NCBI RefSeq assembly: GCF_014196795.1
Contig: NZ_JACIEJ010000007.1
Coordinates: 124,001 to 188,000 of the forward strand
DNA from: Sagittula marina
GTDB lineage: Bacteria; Pseudomonadota; Alphaproteobacteria; Rhodobacterales; Rhodobacteraceae
Length of the DNA stretch: 64,000 bases
Reading direction: 5' to 3'
The notes beneath the pieces are model-generated. The model was not told where the DNA came from. It saw only the letters and a program-made list of their open reading frames with translations, and made no database searches. Positions 63,058 to 64,000 of the stretch are shown piece after piece. A program made the translations under genes and the position numbers. Numbering within the stretch: the stretch's first letter is position 1; each line of letters opens with the position of its first letter.

Positions 63058-64000
63058 ATGAGCGAACATAACTGGCACACCCGGGACTTCGACGCCGATG
63101 CGACAGGTCCCATGACCGGGGTTCGCGTTCTGGACCTGTCCCGGCTCGTCGCTGGCAATATGTGCTCCCTTCAGCTGGCCGACTTTGGGGCCGATGTTGT
63201 CAAGGTTGAGCCGCAACCCGTGGGCGACCCGCTGCGCGCTTGGAAGCAGCAAGGGCAGAGCACCTTCTGGAAAACCTATGGGCGCAACAAACGCTCGATC
63301 GCGCTTGACTTTCGCGCTGATGGCGGGCTCGAGGTGCTCGAACGGCTGATGGCGCAGGCCGACGTGATGATCGAAAGCTTCCGCCCCGGCACGATGGAAA
63401 AGATGGGCCTCGGTCCCGATGTTTTAGAGAAGCGGTTCCCGCAGCTCATTCTGCTTCGTGTTTCGGGCTTTGGACAAACCGGTCCCTATTCGCCGCGTCC
63501 CGGTTTCGGCACTCTGGTTGAAGGCATGTCTGGCTTCGCGCACCGCAACGGCGAGGAGGGCGGAGACCCCTTGCTGCCACCGCTGGCACTTGCCGACATG
63601 ATTGCCGGGCTTTACGGGTCCAACGCCATCATGATGGCGTTGCGATCGCGGGAACAGACAGGCCGCGGGCAGGTCGTTGACCTTTCATTGCTTGAGGCCA
63701 TGGTATCCGTCCTTGGGCCTGAACCGCTCGACTATCGGCTGACCGGCGCGCCGAAACCGCGGGTCGGAAACGGATCCAACACGTCGAGCCCGCGAAATGT
63801 GTATCACAGCAAGGATGGGCACTATATCGCGGTCTCGGCATCGGTCCAGAATGCTGCGACACGAATGTTCAACACCATCGGTCGCCCGGACATGAACACC
63901 GATCCGCGTTTCTCGACCAACGAGGAGCGCATCAAGCGCCGCGAAGAAGTAGACGAGATCGTTGGCAGCTGGATGGCAAAACACACCCGCGACGAACTGC
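63058..64000 (+). CDS. CaiB/BaiF family CoA-transferase, C-terminus cut by window edge
   Basis: The frame opens at ATG 63058 and is still open at base 64000 (314 residues visible of about 400). It starts with GVRVLDLSRLVAGNMCSLQL and ADFGADVVKVEPQ, followed by GRNKRSIALDFR and SGFGQTGPYSPRPGF. The catalytic aspartate of class III CoA-transferases is expected in LALADMIAGLYGS. These enzymes move CoA from one acyl-CoA to a free acid. Placed directly after tctA, it probably activates the imported acid. The exact acid is unknown. Confidence 0.93.
   Translation, partial: MSEHNWHTRDFDADATGPMTGVRVLDLSRLVAGNMCSLQLADFGADVVKVEPQPVGDPLRAWKQQGQSTFWKTYGRNKRSIALDFRADGGLEVLERLMAQADVMIESFRPGTMEKMGLGPDVLEKRFPQLILLRVSGFGQTGPYSPRPGFGTLVEGMSGFAHRNGEEGGDPLLPPLALADMIAGLYGSNAIMMALRSREQTGRGQVVDLSLLEAMVSVLGPEPLDYRLTGAPKPRVGNGSNTSSPRNVYHSKDGHYIAVSASVQNAATRMFNTIGRPDMNTDPRFSTNEERIKRREEVDEIVGSWMAKHTRDEL

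Noticed and set aside
1-64000. CRISPR arrays, tRNA or rRNA genes, prophage or complete mobile elements
   Set aside because: I scanned intergenic stretches for regularly spaced repeats, cloverleaf-like sequence and phage or intact transposase genes and found none.

Overview
This is a high-GC alphaproteobacterial chromosome segment. Gene order and protein style point to the family Rhodobacteraceae, Roseobacter group: yajC-secD-secF followed by a Mth938-like gene and ccmABCDG, the DUF1223/aconitase pair, an HNH endonuclease of the type common there, fabF-mltG, and a TctCBA tripartite tricarboxylate transporter. No species can be named from the sequence. No rRNA, tRNA, CRISPR array, prophage or complete insertion sequence was found.

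The left part (1-20.5 kb) is mostly housekeeping. It holds a TspO-like membrane protein (cut by the window edge), serS, a short calcium-binding-repeat protein, a trypsin-like protease, the SecDF-YajC membrane complex, the haem exporter and thioreductase genes for cytochrome c maturation, aconitase, a thioredoxin-like DUF1223 protein, a divergent LpxL-type acyltransferase, an isolated fliG-like gene with a divergent receiver-domain gene, purB, and two DUF proteins.

From 20.5 to 33.4 kb lies a transport and catabolism block. It has a YeeE/YedE transporter, then a peptide-type ABC transporter in two divergent halves (binding protein and two permeases leftward, a fused double ATPase rightward). 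Following the ATPase are an ArgE-like deacetylase, a glycine-oxidase-type FAD enzyme, an M20 amidohydrolase, a short-chain dehydrogenase and a glycosyltransferase. The enzymes fit uptake and breakdown of N-acylated or N-alkylated amino acids or peptides, but the substrate is not shown.

From 33.5 to 45.6 kb the content is again mainly core: fabF, mltG, cysS, cimA, a squalene/phytoene-synthase-like protein, an MFS transporter, an AlkA-type glycosylase, two alpha/beta hydrolases, an exported protein and an HNH endonuclease. At 45.6-46.2 kb sits a decayed IS5-family transposase, which marks the start of a looser accessory region.

The accessory region (45.6-64 kb) has a SOUL haem protein, an aldo/keto reductase, about 1.75 kb with no supportable gene, an AraC regulator + aldehyde dehydrogenase + Tat-exported GMC oxidoreductase module, a membrane-protein cluster (HPP-CBS, PACE, DUF998, YetF), and finally an IclR-regulated operon of a tripartite tricarboxylate transporter with a CaiB/BaiF CoA-transferase that runs off the right edge. 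The two regulated modules look like self-contained catabolic units: one oxidises an alcohol to an acid, the other imports a carboxylic acid and probably activates it with CoA.
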